The notes: generated from the letters alone by a model not told the origin. A stretch of DNA of 64,000 nucleotides from CATQHP01 sp965214915 (GCA_965214915.1 CBDCCP010000001.1:124001-188000), one strand, 5' to 3'. Positions 1 through 9,155 are shown, numbered from the stretch's first letter. Numbers and translations: made by a program.

Positions 1-394
1 GGCAAACATCGTCGGGCGCATCGACAAAGACGGCGAGATCGAGCATCCCGCGCGCCTGGGGATGCCAGAGCGCGAAGATGCCTTCCAGAACGGTCGTTGC
101 GGACGGCCCGACGATTTGCGGCTCGGGCAAGCGCGTATGCGTCTTGAAATCGTAGCGGGGGACGGGCGCTGCGCGCCCGGCGCGGCGCGCGGTCAGATGC
201 TCCAGCAGCGTTTCCCAGTCGACCGCCTCCGGGCGGTCGAAGTTCACCGCGTCCCGCTCGGCCGGCGGCAGGCGCGAGAGGTCGCGGTAATACGCATCCA
301 TCGACAGCAGCGCCGCATCGGGCAGATACTCCATGAGCGCCTTGGCGAACGTCGTCTTGCCCGCCCCCGACGCGCCGGCGATGCCGATCGTCAT
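1..394 (-). CDS. udk: Uridine kinase-like P-loop kinase (partial, C-terminus beyond window)
   Basis: Only the first ~131 residues are present; the gene runs off the left edge. Residues 7-14 read GASGAGKT, a Walker A loop directly after the start. They are followed by the uridine-kinase-like LLSMDAYYRDLSRLPP stretch and NFDRPEAVDW, where family members bind the nucleoside, and by a TTVLEGIFAL strand. Uridine kinase phosphorylates uridine/cytidine in cytosolic pyrimidine salvage. The ATG overlaps the stop of the upstream cyanophycinase-like gene as ATGA, so the pair is probably cotranscribed and translationally coupled. A related phosphoribulokinase/uridine-kinase family member cannot be excluded without the missing C-terminus. 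Confidence 0.85.
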   Translation of the reverse strand, partial: MTIGIAGASGAGKTTFAKALMEYLPDAALLSMDAYYRDLSRLPPAERDAVNFDRPEAVDWETLLEHLTARRAGRAAPVPRYDFKTHTRLPEPQIVGPSATTVLEGIFALWHPQARGMLDLAVFVDAPDDVC

Positions 395-1275
395 GGCCGC
401 GCGGCGATCCGCTCGAAAGGCGCGAAGCTCTCGCGCCGGCGGAACGCTTGCCGCGCCGCAAGGTCGTAGCGGTCTCCCGGAGCCAGAAAATAGAAATCGC
501 CGCCCGTATCGATTTTTCGCTCGGCGTCGTAGATGGCGACGTAACCCTGCCCGATTACGTCGAAGCGGTCGCCGGTCACGACGATGGCGGTATTTTCGTC
601 GATGCCGATGCCGAGCAGTTCGGGGCGCGCGCGAATCACCTCGAGCAGATCGAATTGCCGGTTGCGCCGCAGCAGGTGCTGGTCGATGGCGACATTTTTC
701 AGGAATCCGAAGCCCTCTTCGTGATCGCCCATCATGATCGCGTTCGTCTTGGTGTCGCCGCGCGCGAGGTATGCTCCTTGAATCGTCGCGCCCGCCGAGC
801 TTCCGCCGACCACGCCGCCGCGCGCCAGCAGATGGCGCAATGCCTCGTGGACCTTGGTATTGAGATAGGCGTCGGCAAGACGCCACTGCCTGCCTCCCGG
901 AAACCAGACGCCGCGCGCCCGGCGGATCGGCGCAGCGAACTCCTCCCGGTCGGCTTCCCCGCGGTCGTAGGTATGCGCCAGAGTCAAATTGTGCGCGCCC
1001 AGCTTGCGGTAGCGCGCCAGGCCGGGCCAGTGGGGACCGTAGGATTTCGCGCCGCCGGCTGTCGGGATCACTACGATGGGCGCCTCCGGGCCGCCGGCCA
1101 AGTCGAGAAAGCGCTCGAAAATCGCCGGGTCTTGCATGGCCCCGCCGACGATCACCAACGAGCCGTTTTCCGGCCCGACGGTCTGCGCCCCGGCAGCGCC
1201 CGCAAAACCGCAGGCGATCAGCAAGACCGGCAGAAAACGCCGTCCTACGCGGCATTCTTGCTCGCCGTTCCCCAT
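391..1275 (-). CDS. Cyanophycinase-like secreted peptidase (family S51)
   Basis: 294 aa. A signal peptide ends near AGAQ (residue ~31), then SLVIVGGAM opens the S51 fold. The nucleophile elbow GGSSAGA places the catalytic Ser near residue 160, and VWFPGGRQWRL is the family's conserved turn. Cyanophycinases cleave the Asp-Arg polymer cyanophycin; close relatives are aspartyl dipeptidases, so the substrate here is unknown. Export suggests use of external substrate, and no cyanophycin synthetase is in the window. The ATG has GGAGGA seven bases upstream. The stop overlaps the start of the uridine kinase gene. Confidence 0.88.
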   Translation of the reverse strand: MGNGEQECRVGRRFLPVLLIACGFAGAAGAQTVGPENGSLVIVGGAMQDPAIFERFLDLAGGPEAPIVVIPTAGGAKSYGPHWPGLARYRKLGAHNLTLAHTYDRGEADREEFAAPIRRARGVWFPGGRQWRLADAYLNTKVHEALRHLLARGGVVGGSSAGATIQGAYLARGDTKTNAIMMGDHEEGFGFLKNVAIDQHLLRRNRQFDLLEVIRARPELLGIGIDENTAIVVTGDRFDVIGQGYVAIYDAERKIDTGGDFYFLAPGDRYDLAARQAFRRRESFAPFERIAARP

Positions 1276-1294
1276 TCTGCGTCCTCCACTAACC

Positions 1295-2254
1295 TCAGGC
1301 GACTCGATGACGCGCTTTGCCGGCGATGGCGTCGAAGACGTTGTCGACCGCCAGTTGCAGCCCGGCTTCGAGCGCCTCGGGCGTCACGCCTCCCGAATGC
1401 GGCGTCATCACGACGTTCGGCAGCGCCGCCAGCGGATGATTTTCGGGCAGAGGCTCGGTGTCGTAAACGTCGAGGCCCGCCCCGCGGATCGACTTCGAGC
1501 GCAAGGCGTCGAGCAGCGCCGCTTCATCGACAATCGACCCGCGGGCGGTGTTGATGAAGATCGCCGACGGTTTCATCGACTCGAATTCGCGCTTGCCGAT
1601 GAAGCCGATCGTGTCGGACGATTGGCGCAGGTGCAGGCTGACCACATCGCTCTCCCGGTACAGCTTGTCCAAATCGACCAGCCGAACGCCGATCTCGTCG
1701 AGCGGCTTGCCGGCCGGGTTCATCGTCCAGGCGATAACTTTCATGCCGATGCCGCGGGCGATGCGCGCGGTTTGCATGCCGATGGCGCCCAGTCCGACAA
1801 TGCCGAGCGTCTTGCCGTGAAGCTGCGTCACGAAGCCGCGCGGCCAAGCTCCCTTTTTCGTCTTGGCGTCGATGCGCGGAATTTCCCGCGCTACGGACAA
1901 CATCAATGCCAGAGCGTGCTCAGCCATGGCAATCGCCGATACCGCGGGCGTGTTGGTGACGACCACTGCCAAGCGCGCCGCGGCCGCGAGATCGACATGG
2001 TCGGTCCCGGTGCCCCACAACGAAAGCGCCTTGAGCCGCGGACAGGCCGCCAAGACATCCTCCGTAAAGGAAATCGACGAGCGGATATTGATCACATACT
2101 CGGCATCGCGGATGCGCTCAAGCAAGACATCGGCCGAAATCGGCAGATTGTCGTGGTAGCTGACATCCGCGCGGCTCGCCAGCGACCGATACGCCGCGCT
2201 CGGCCCCATCACCGCGGGATAGTCGTCGGGAATCACGATCTTCGGCCGGAACAT
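1295..2254 (-). CDS. D-isomer-specific 2-hydroxyacid dehydrogenase (SerA/phosphoglycerate dehydrogenase-like)
   Basis: 319 aa from the ATG at 2254, where the typical N-terminus MFRPKIVIPDDYP begins; the frame stays open 96 bases further but that stretch does not look protein-like. The Rossmann NAD motif GLGAIG is at residues 154-159. The catalytic triad of the family is readable as Arg238 (NTARGS), Glu267 (DVYDTEPLP) and His286 (MTPHSGG). It should oxidise or reduce a D-2-hydroxyacid with NAD(H). The C-terminal ACT domain of SerA proper is absent, so glyoxylate, hydroxypyruvate or another hydroxyacid is as likely as 3-phosphoglycerate. Confidence 0.88.
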   Translation of the reverse strand: MFRPKIVIPDDYPAVMGPSAAYRSLASRADVSYHDNLPISADVLLERIRDAEYVINIRSSISFTEDVLAACPRLKALSLWGTGTDHVDLAAAARLAVVVTNTPAVSAIAMAEHALALMLSVAREIPRIDAKTKKGAWPRGFVTQLHGKTLGIVGLGAIGMQTARIARGIGMKVIAWTMNPAGKPLDEIGVRLVDLDKLYRESDVVSLHLRQSSDTIGFIGKREFESMKPSAIFINTARGSIVDEAALLDALRSKSIRGAGLDVYDTEPLPENHPLAALPNVVMTPHSGGVTPEALEAGLQLAVDNVFDAIAGKARHRVA

Positions 2255-2401
2255 GGAAGAACCAGAGTAACATCGACGGGAGGGCATCCCGCGGGAAGGA
2301 TCGGTTTTGCGGCTCCAGGTGAAACCAATAAGAGCGGTGGACTCGTCCAAACTGATAAAGTGGTGCTATACGCCATCGAAACCCAGGGGAGTAACACAGT
2401 C

Positions 2402-3310
2402 ATGCCGCATCGAATCACCCGACCGGGCCGCCGGACGCCCGCAAACGCCGGCGAAGGCGCCGTGCCTCCGATCGCACTCGTTTTACTGGCGGCCATCGCC
2501 CTGCTCGCCGGCGTCAATGTCTATTCCTTTCTTGAAATTCGCTCCCTGCGGGACGAAGTCGCCCAGCAATTTACGGTCGTCGACGAGCGGCTGGCCTTGC
2601 TGGACGGCAGCGTCGAGCGCACGTCCACCCGGCTCGACTCGAAAGTCGGCGAGGTCAAAAGCCTGGTCGCCTCGGCGGAAGAGGAATTGAGCCAGCGCAC
2701 GCGCCAAGTCGAAAGCCGGGTGCTGGGCCGCACCGCCGTCATCGAGAAGAACCTGGAGACAACCGCCGCCGAACAACAGGCGAAAATCAGCGCGGTCGGC
2801 GGACGGCTGGAGCAATTCGAAGAAGACACGACCAGCAAGGTCGGCTCGCTCGACGGTCGCGTGACGACGGTCAAGGAAGAGGTCGATAAGACCAAGGCCG
2901 AGCTGGAGAAGACTATCGCCGATCTGTCGAGCGTGCGCGGCGATCTCGGCGTGCAGAGCGGCTTGATCGCGACCAACGGCGAAGAGCTCGCGGCGCTGAA
3001 AAGGCTGGGCGAGCGGAACTATTACGAGTTCGACATGCGCAAGAGCAGGCAGCCCAGCAAGGTGGGTCCGATCCGCATCAAGCTGACCGGAACGGACCGC
3101 AAAAGGAACCGCTACTCGATCGACCTCTGGGCGGACGACAAAAGGATCGAGAAACGCCGCAAGACTCTGCTGGAGCCGGTGCAGTTTTACGTCCTCGGAT
3201 CGCGCGCGCCCTACGAATTGGTCGTCAACAAAATCGAGAAGGACAACATCGCAGGCTACTTGGCGACGCCGAAGGACGGCCGGCGCGGCGCAGGCAGCTC
3301 GACGGAGTAA
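2402..3310 (+). CDS. Membrane-anchored coiled-coil protein of unknown function
   Basis: 302 aa; not recognised as a named family. One membrane segment at roughly residues 20-42 (PPIALVLLAAIALLAGVNVY) is followed by a long heptad-rich region (about 45-200) built from repeating GEVKSLV / GGRLEQFEEDTTSKVGSLDGR phrases typical of an extended coiled coil. A basic C-terminal domain of about 95 residues begins at NYYEFDMRKSRQPSKVGPI and looks like a small beta domain. The start is the ATG after GGGAG. Topology suggests a rod-like periplasmic or envelope protein with a single N-terminal anchor. The convergent VWFA gene ends 11 bases away. Confidence 0.75.
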   Translation: MPHRITRPGRRTPANAGEGAVPPIALVLLAAIALLAGVNVYSFLEIRSLRDEVAQQFTVVDERLALLDGSVERTSTRLDSKVGEVKSLVASAEEELSQRTRQVESRVLGRTAVIEKNLETTAAEQQAKISAVGGRLEQFEEDTTSKVGSLDGRVTTVKEEVDKTKAELEKTIADLSSVRGDLGVQSGLIATNGEELAALKRLGERNYYEFDMRKSRQPSKVGPIRIKLTGTDRKRNRYSIDLWADDKRIEKRRKTLLEPVQFYVLGSRAPYELVVNKIEKDNIAGYLATPKDGRRGAGSSTE

Positions 3311-3321
3311 CCGCCGCGACC

Positions 3322-4143
3322 CTATTCGAGGACCAGGGCCGAGGCGGCGATCTTGCGTTTCGACTTCGGCCTAACCTTGACTTCGACGCGGCTGCCGATC
3401 AGGCGGGCGCCGCTGACGGTCAGCTCGTATTGGCCGCGCGCCGCGGCGAAGACCAATCCGCTAAGTTCCTGCGGGCCGCCCTTGAATCGCTTGGCGTGAA
3501 AGTAGGCGCCGCCGGAACGCATCGAGACGGCTTTGAACAAGCCGCGATCCGTTGCTTCGACGAATACCGCATAGACGGAAACGCCCTTCGCCCGCGCCAG
3601 CGACAGCACTTCGGATTGCGAGCTGCGGCTGCGGCCCTCGACGCCGGCGGACAACAGCACGATGACCCTGCGCCCGGCGCTGTTCTCGAATCCTCCGTCG
3701 ATCGAGGCGAAGAGCGCATCCAATACGCGCGGCGCGTTGCCGTAACGCATATCGGCGGCCGCCCGGCGCAGCAGTTGCTTGCCGGCAGTGAAGTCCTGCG
3801 CCAAGTCGGCGGAATCGCGATAAGCGACCAGCGCCATCTGCTCGCCGTCGCCAAGGCGGTCGATGAACGCCGGAACGAGAGGCCGCACGATCTCGCCCAG
3901 AAAGCTGGCGTCGACCAGCAACAGGAAATCGACCGGGCCGGCCGCCTGCCTTGCCGATTCCACACGCAACGCTCTCTTGTCGTCGGTGACAGTAAAATGC
4001 TCGGACGAAAGCCCGGCGGCGGTCTCGCCCGTCTTCTCGTCGAATGCCGTTACGCGCAGCACAGCTTGCTGGGCGGGCAATCTCGACGCAAAAACGACGG
4101 CAAAGGCAAGCCATGCGAGCGCCCTTCCAACGCTGCCGCGCAT
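3322..4143 (-). CDS. Secreted VWFA-domain protein (Acidobacteria type)
   Basis: 273 aa from the ATG at 4143, which gives a clean signal peptide (MRGSVGRALAWLAFAVVFAS, cleaved near LPAQQ). The layout matches Solibacter VWFA-domain proteins: an N-terminal beta segment (VLRVTAFDEKTGETAAGLS) and then a von Willebrand A domain starting at FLLLVDASFLGEIV. The MIDAS motif is imperfect (DASFL rather than DxSxS), so metal binding may be weak. The function is unknown; the family is abundant in Acidobacteria and thought to mediate extracytoplasmic protein contacts. It is transcribed toward, and nearly abuts, the coiled-coil membrane gene. Confidence 0.8.
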   Translation of the reverse strand: MRGSVGRALAWLAFAVVFASRLPAQQAVLRVTAFDEKTGETAAGLSSEHFTVTDDKRALRVESARQAAGPVDFLLLVDASFLGEIVRPLVPAFIDRLGDGEQMALVAYRDSADLAQDFTAGKQLLRRAAADMRYGNAPRVLDALFASIDGGFENSAGRRVIVLLSAGVEGRSRSSQSEVLSLARAKGVSVYAVFVEATDRGLFKAVSMRSGGAYFHAKRFKGGPQELSGLVFAAARGQYELTVSGARLIGSRVEVKVRPKSKRKIAASALVLE

Positions 4144-4217
4144 GTACGGAATCTTAGCAGCAGCGCGCCCCCGCCGTCGGGAATCGGGTAACATCATGGG
4201 GGCGGCCCGACATCACG

Positions 4218-5216
4218 ATGACACGGATTCGAAAATTGCTGGTTTTTTCTCTCGTTTCAAGCGCAGCGGCCGCCGCGCCGCATGAAGAGTTCGTTTTCAC
4301 CACCGCCCCCTTCGCCCAATGCCACGCCTCGACCGTGATGGAAACCAAGGACGGGGAACTCCTCGCGGCATGGTTCGGCGGCACGCGCGAAAGACATCCC
4401 GATGTCGCCATCTGGATGGCGCGGCGGGGCGCCGGCGGCTGGTCGGCGCCCGAAGAGATGGCGCGCCACGAGAACACGCCGACTTGGAACCCCGTGCTGT
4501 TTCGCACGCTGGACGGCGTGACCTGGCTGTTCTACAAGTTCGGCACGGATCCCCGCCAGTGGACCGGCGCTTACCGGCGGTCGGCCGACGACGGCCGCAC
4601 CTGGTCCGCTGCGCAGCCCCTTCCCGCCGGATTGCTGGGGCCGATTCGGGCCAAGCCGCTGATTCTGCCCAACGGCGACGTCCTGGCCGGAACATCGGTC
4701 GAAAGCTACCGATCCTGGTCGGCCTGGGTCGAGCGATCCGCCGACCACGGGCAATCCTGGACAAAGCACGGTCCGGTGAGCCACCCCAGCGAACCCTACG
4801 GCATCATTCAACCCGCCCTGGTTCCTTTGTCGAGCGGAGGCGTGCGCATGTTCACGCGGGCGCGCAATATCGGCTCGATCTGCTACGCCGACTCTTTCGA
4901 CGGCGGCCGAAGCTGGACTCCGGCCCGCGAAACCGAGTTGCCCAATCCCAATGCGGGCGTCGATGCGGTCAAGCTCGCCGACGGCCGCGTAGTGATGATC
5001 TACAACCACACGCCGCAAGGCCGCACGCCCTTGAATCTCGCCGTTTCGAGCGACGACGGCAATTCCTGGAAACCGTTTCTCGCGCTCGAGATCGAGCCGG
5101 GAGAGTACTCCTACCCGGCGCTCATCCAGGGCAGCGGCGGCGATTTGCACATGACCTATACATGGAAGCGCGAACGGATCAAGTACGTCCGCGTTCCGCT
5201 CGCCGACGTGCCCTAA
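4218..5216 (+). CDS. Secreted sialidase-like (BNR/Asp-box) beta-propeller protein
   Basis: 332 aa with an N-terminal signal peptide (LLVFSLVSSAAAAAP). Four Asp-box motifs SxDxGxxW are visible: SADDGRTW, SADHGQSW, SFDGGRSW and SSDDGNSW, spaced as in a six-bladed sialidase fold. The early FGGTRERHPD segment resembles the substrate-arginine region of sialidase-like proteins in which the fold serves other exo-glycosidases. It probably acts on external or periplasmic glycans; which sugar is cleaved cannot be told from sequence. The next gene, a Tat-exported TIM-barrel sugar isomerase-like protein, lies 32 bases downstream, so both may serve carbohydrate use. Confidence 0.82.
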   Translation: MTRIRKLLVFSLVSSAAAAAPHEEFVFTTAPFAQCHASTVMETKDGELLAAWFGGTRERHPDVAIWMARRGAGGWSAPEEMARHENTPTWNPVLFRTLDGVTWLFYKFGTDPRQWTGAYRRSADDGRTWSAAQPLPAGLLGPIRAKPLILPNGDVLAGTSVESYRSWSAWVERSADHGQSWTKHGPVSHPSEPYGIIQPALVPLSSGGVRMFTRARNIGSICYADSFDGGRSWTPARETELPNPNAGVDAVKLADGRVVMIYNHTPQGRTPLNLAVSSDDGNSWKPFLALEIEPGEYSYPALIQGSGGDLHMTYTWKRERIKYVRVPLADVP

Positions 5217-5248
5217 AGCCGCGGACAGTTTGCTAAAGTAGCAACGCT

Positions 5249-6166
5249 ATGATGGCAAGCACTCGACGGCGGTTTCTTTACGGCAGCCTGGCAGCGGCCG
5301 CAGGCGCGGCGGCCGCCGGCAGGAAGTTCACTATTGCCTTCGTTCCCGGCAGCATCGGCATCAAGGCCGATCAGGGACGCTCGATCGAGCTGGCCGCCAA
5401 GCACGGCTTCGAGTCCGTCCAGCCGTTCGGCCGACAATTGCTGCAGGACGGCGTTTCCCGCTACGTCGAAGCGCTGCAGGCCAGCAAATTGCAATGGGCC
5501 GCGGCAAGCCTTTCGGTAAACTTGCGCGGCGACGAAGACACTTTCTCCGCCGGCCTGAAGAAGCTGCCGCAAGAAGCCAAAGCATTGCGTCAAGCCGGCG
5601 CCGCGCGGGTGGGAACGGCGATTGCATCGAGCAGCGACACGCTCAATTACCTGGAAAATTTCAAGCGAACTTCCCGCCGGCTGCGCGAGGTCGGCGCCGT
5701 GCTGGAAGATCACGGCCTCCGCCTGGGTCTGGAGTATCTCGGCACCAAGCACCTTTGGACGGCGCGCCGCCACGCCTTCGTGCATTCGATGGCCGAATGC
5801 CGGGCGCTCATCGCGGAAACCGGCAAAGCCAACATCGGCTTGGTCATCGACAGTTGGCATTGGTGGACGGCGTACGAAACCGCGGACGACATCCGGGCGC
5901 TCTCGAACGACGATATCGTCTCCGCCGACCTCAACGACGCTCCTCGCGGCATCGAGCGCGACCTGCAGCGGGACAACCAACGCGAGCTTCCCCTGACCAC
6001 CGGCGTGATCGACGCCAAGGCGTTTCTCGGCGCCCTTGCGGCAGTCGGATACGACGGCCCGATCCGCGCCGAGCCTTTCAATAAAACGTTGAACGCAATG
6101 GACGACGATCAAGCCGGCGCAACCACCGCCCGCGCCATGAAAAAAGCCTTTGCCTTGGTGGCGTAA
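5249..6166 (+). CDS. Tat-exported sugar phosphate isomerase/epimerase-like TIM-barrel protein
   Basis: 305 aa. TRRRFLYGSLAAAAGAAAAG is a twin-arginine-type leader. The rest follows the xylose-isomerase-like TIM barrel: SIELAAKHGFESVQP early, GLELGLEYLGTKHLW in the middle (read LRLGLEYLGTKHLW), then VIDSWHWWTAYE and VSADLNDAP, the strands that carry the metal-binding Glu, Asp/His and Asp residues of this superfamily. The terminal IRAEPFN strand supplies the last Glu. The actual substrate is unknown; members include sugar epimerases and isomerases. It follows the sialidase-like gene on the same strand, possibly in one operon. Confidence 0.83.
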   Translation: MMASTRRRFLYGSLAAAAGAAAAGRKFTIAFVPGSIGIKADQGRSIELAAKHGFESVQPFGRQLLQDGVSRYVEALQASKLQWAAASLSVNLRGDEDTFSAGLKKLPQEAKALRQAGAARVGTAIASSSDTLNYLENFKRTSRRLREVGAVLEDHGLRLGLEYLGTKHLWTARRHAFVHSMAECRALIAETGKANIGLVIDSWHWWTAYETADDIRALSNDDIVSADLNDAPRGIERDLQRDNQRELPLTTGVIDAKAFLGALAAVGYDGPIRAEPFNKTLNAMDDDQAGATTARAMKKAFALVA

Positions 6167-6214
6167 CCGGTGGGATAGCATAGACAAATATCCCGGGTTT
6201 GGAGGTAGAGTGCG

Positions 6215-7204
6215 TTGTCCGTTGACGTCAAGGCGATTAACGAGCGGGTGGAGTCCGAAGCTCCGCTGCTGTCGCGCATACGGGAAGAAATCGGCAAGGT
6301 CATCGTCGGGCAGGAAGAGCTGCTCGACGGCCTGCTGCTGGCCTTGCTTTGCAACAACCATGTTTTGATCGAAGGCGTTCCGGGGCTGGCCAAGACGCTT
6401 TCGATCACCACCTTGGCGCAGGCGGTCCAGGCGTCGTTTCAACGCATTCAGTTCACTCCCGACCTGTTGCCGGCGGACTTGATCGGCACCCTGATCTACA
6501 GTCCGAAAAACGGCGAATTCACCGTCAAGAAGGGTCCGGTGTTCGCCAACATCGTCCTCGCGGACGAGATCAACCGCGCGCCGGCGAAAGTCCAAAGCGC
6601 TTTGCTGGAGGCGATGCAGGAGCGTCAGGTCACGATCGGCGACGAGACCTTCGCCCTGCCGCGGCCTTTCTTCGTGTTGGCGACCCAGAACCCGATCGAG
6701 CAGGAAGGGACTTATCCGCTCCCGGAAGCTCAGGTCGACCGCTTCATGCTCAAGCTGCGCATCGGTTATCCGTCGAAAGATCAAGAATTGAAGATTCTCA
6801 GGCGCATGGCGCGCTCCAACGTCGATTACAAGACCGCCCCCATCGTCGAGCCGGGGGATATCGTTCGACTGCGCGGGCTGGCCGACGCAATCTACATGGA
6901 CGCCAAGATCGAGGAGTACATCGTCTCCCTGGTCGAAGCCACCCGCAACCCTGGCGAATACGGCCTCGACATCGCCGAACTGATCCGCCACGGCGCATCG
7001 CCGCGCGCGACGATCTTCCTGGCCATGGCCTCGCGGGCGCGGGCGCTGCTGCAAGGCCGCGGGTACGTGACTCCTCAGGATGTCAAATCCGTCGCCTACG
7101 ACGTGCTGCGACACCGGGTAATGGTTACCTACGAGGCCGAAGCCGAGGAACTGACCCCGGAAGACCTCATCAAGCGAATTCTGGACACAGTCGATGTCCC
7201 CTAG
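6215..7204 (+). CDS. MoxR-family AAA+ ATPase
   Basis: 329 aa. The TTG start at 6215 is chosen because an ideal GGAGG (6201-6205) sits nine bases upstream and no in-frame ATG precedes the conserved region. Walker A GVPGLAKT is at residues 54-61 and Walker B IVLADEI at about 113-119, followed by LATQNP (sensor 1) and the MoxR C-terminal lid (PQDVKSVAYDVLRHR). MoxR ATPases act as chaperones for VWA-domain partners. A DUF58 VWA gene and a BatD-like gene follow in the same operon, the usual context. Confidence 0.93.
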   Translation: MSVDVKAINERVESEAPLLSRIREEIGKVIVGQEELLDGLLLALLCNNHVLIEGVPGLAKTLSITTLAQAVQASFQRIQFTPDLLPADLIGTLIYSPKNGEFTVKKGPVFANIVLADEINRAPAKVQSALLEAMQERQVTIGDETFALPRPFFVLATQNPIEQEGTYPLPEAQVDRFMLKLRIGYPSKDQELKILRRMARSNVDYKTAPIVEPGDIVRLRGLADAIYMDAKIEEYIVSLVEATRNPGEYGLDIAELIRHGASPRATIFLAMASRARALLQGRGYVTPQDVKSVAYDVLRHRVMVTYEAEAEELTPEDLIKRILDTVDVP

Positions 7205-7230
7205 CCGCAAGGCGCGCCGGTCCGCTGCCC

Positions 7231-8106
7231 ATGATCTCGAAAGAGCTGGCGAAGAAAATCCGTCTGATCGAGATTCAGACCGGCAAGGCTGTCAACGACG
7301 TGCTGGCCGGCGAGTACCACTCGGTCTTCAAGGGCCGCGGAATGGAGTTCGACGAGGTCCGCGAATACGCGCCCGGAGACGAAATTCGCACGATCGACTG
7401 GAACGTCACCGCGCGCATGGGCCGCCCATTCGTGAAGCGTTACGTCGAAGAGCGCGAGTTGACGGTCTGGCTGATGGTCGATCTCTCGGCATCGGGCTCG
7501 TTCGGCAGCCGCGCGCAACTCAAGAACGAAGTCGCCGCCGAATTGTGCGCCCTGCTGGCGTTTTCGGCGATCAAGAACAACGACAAGGTCGGCCTGGTCG
7601 TTTTCACCGACCGCGTCGAATTGTTCGTCGCTCCCAAGAAGGGGCGCTCGCACGTCCTGCGGCTGATTCGCGACCTGCTCAACTTTTCCCCGCAAGGCCG
7701 CGGCACGGACATCGCCGAGGCGCTGGACTACCTCGGCCGGATTACGCATAAAAAGGGCGTCGTCTTCCTCGTCTCCGACTTTCTTGCGCCGGACTATCGC
7801 AAGCCGCTGGGCATCGTTGCCCGGCGCCACGATCTGATCGCGGTTTCGATCGCCGACCCGCGCGAGGCGGCTCTGCCCGACGTGGGCCTGATCGAGTTGG
7901 AAGACGCCGAGACGGGCAGGCGCGTGCTTGTGGACACCTCGAGCCGGAAGGTTCGCAACCAATACGCGGCAGCCGCCGCGCGGCGGCAAAACGGTCTGCG
8001 CGAGCTTCTCCGCTCGATGAGTATCGATCAGGTTGCTGTGGAAACCGGAGAGGACTACGTGCGCGATCTGATGCTGCTGTTTCGCAAGCGGGAGCGGCGG
8101 CGGTGA
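7231..8106 (+). CDS. DUF58 domain protein with VWA/MIDAS fold (BatA-adjacent type)
   Basis: 291 aa. The family signature EIRTIDWNVTARMGRPFVKR is at about residues 51-70. A VWA domain follows with an intact MIDAS DLSAS at residues 84-88 and the later TDRVELF and FLVSDFLAPDY strands. DUF58 proteins are the client or partner of MoxR ATPases encoded next door and are linked to envelope stress resistance in several bacteria (Bat/Wil-type loci). The gene starts 27 bases after moxR and its TGA overlaps the GTG of the next gene (GTGA), so the three are translationally linked. Confidence 0.9.
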   Translation: MISKELAKKIRLIEIQTGKAVNDVLAGEYHSVFKGRGMEFDEVREYAPGDEIRTIDWNVTARMGRPFVKRYVEERELTVWLMVDLSASGSFGSRAQLKNEVAAELCALLAFSAIKNNDKVGLVVFTDRVELFVAPKKGRSHVLRLIRDLLNFSPQGRGTDIAEALDYLGRITHKKGVVFLVSDFLAPDYRKPLGIVARRHDLIAVSIADPREAALPDVGLIELEDAETGRRVLVDTSSRKVRNQYAAAAARRQNGLRELLRSMSIDQVAVETGEDYVRDLMLLFRKRERRR

Positions 8107-9104
8107 GCGCCTCAGCAGCCCGCCGGCGGAGATGGCGGCGGCTCGCGGCGGCGGCCCTCGCGGTCTGCCTGCTGCATTGCTCGACCGCGGAACGAGAGCC
8201 CGTCGAGGGAATCGAGCAAATTCACGAAGCCGACGGCGTGACACTGACGCTGACGCTGGACCGCCGCGAGCTGACGACCGTCGACAACCTGCTTTTAACG
8301 TTGGAAGTCGAGGCGGCGGAGTCCGACCGGGTTGCATTTCCGAATCCGGCGGCGGGCTTCGGCGAATTCGAGTCAGCGGGCGACCGGCCCGCGGCGGCGC
8401 GCCTGGGCGCGGATGGCCGCGTGACCCGCGGCCACATCTACGAGATCGAACCTTTCCTGCCGGGGGAATTCGAGATCCCGGCCCTTACCGTCGTGCTGAA
8501 CGGCTCAACGGAAATTGAGACCGACCCGCTGACGGTCACGGTGACCAGCGTACTCGACGACCCCGAGAACGCCGAGTTGCGCGATATCGGCGGCCCGGTG
8601 GACATCTCGGCGCCTTGGTGGTGGTGGGCGCTGGGCGGGCTGGCGGCGGCCGCCGTCGTCGGGGGATATCTTTGGTATCGAAAGCGTAGGCGCGAAGCAA
8701 CGGCGCCTTCCCCGCCGCTGCCCCATGAAACCGCGCTCGCGGCGCTGCGCGCGCTGCTTGCCGAAGACCTGCCTTCCAAAGGCGTTTTCAAGCCGTTTTA
8801 CAGGAGGCTTTCAGGGCTTTTACGGCGCTATATAGAAGACCGCTTCGGCTTGCGCGCCCCCGAGCAGACGACCGAGGAATTTCTCGAAGCGATGCGCGAC
8901 TCGTACGCCATCGAGCGGGTACACAAAGCGCTGCTGCAGGAATTTCTCCGTCACGCCGATATGGTCAAGTTCGCTGAATTGACGCCCGAACCGGAGGATG
9001 CCGAACGCATGGCAGACTCGGCCCGCCGCTTTATCGAGCAGACGATTCCCCAGCCCGACCCGCTGCAAGCAACGGCGGCAGCCCGAGCCGAGAAGCAGGC
9101 GTGA
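8103..9104 (+). CDS. BatD/DUF4381-like membrane protein, probable lipoprotein
   Basis: 333 aa from a GTG that overlaps the stop of the DUF58 gene. VCLLHCS is a candidate lipobox (Cys26) after an Arg-rich n-region. An extracytoplasmic beta domain (TLTLDRRELTTVDNLLLTLE ...) resembles BatD/oxygen-tolerance protein modules. One membrane helix (WWWWALGGLAAAAVVGGYLW, about residues 170-190) precedes a cytoplasmic helical tail with the conserved FYRRLSGLLRRYIEDRFG segment seen in these operons. It is the third gene of a MoxR-DUF58-BatD-like operon. The usual downstream BatA/BatB VWA membrane genes are not present in the next few kilobases. Confidence 0.82.
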   Translation: MSASAARRRRWRRLAAAALAVCLLHCSTAEREPVEGIEQIHEADGVTLTLTLDRRELTTVDNLLLTLEVEAAESDRVAFPNPAAGFGEFESAGDRPAAARLGADGRVTRGHIYEIEPFLPGEFEIPALTVVLNGSTEIETDPLTVTVTSVLDDPENAELRDIGGPVDISAPWWWWALGGLAAAAVVGGYLWYRKRRREATAPSPPLPHETALAALRALLAEDLPSKGVFKPFYRRLSGLLRRYIEDRFGLRAPEQTTEEFLEAMRDSYAIERVHKALLQEFLRHADMVKFAELTPEPEDAERMADSARRFIEQTIPQPDPLQATAAARAEKQA

Positions 9105-9155
9105 GTGGAAGACGATGCGCGTTGTCCGCTGCAGGCGGCGCGGAGCAAACGCCGG

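Noticed and set aside
5213..7210. Very long open frame on the minus strand opposite the TIM-barrel and MoxR genes
   Set aside because: Composition mirrors the real genes on the other strand; no conserved motif, and it spans two well-supported CDSs. GC-rich third positions create such shadows.
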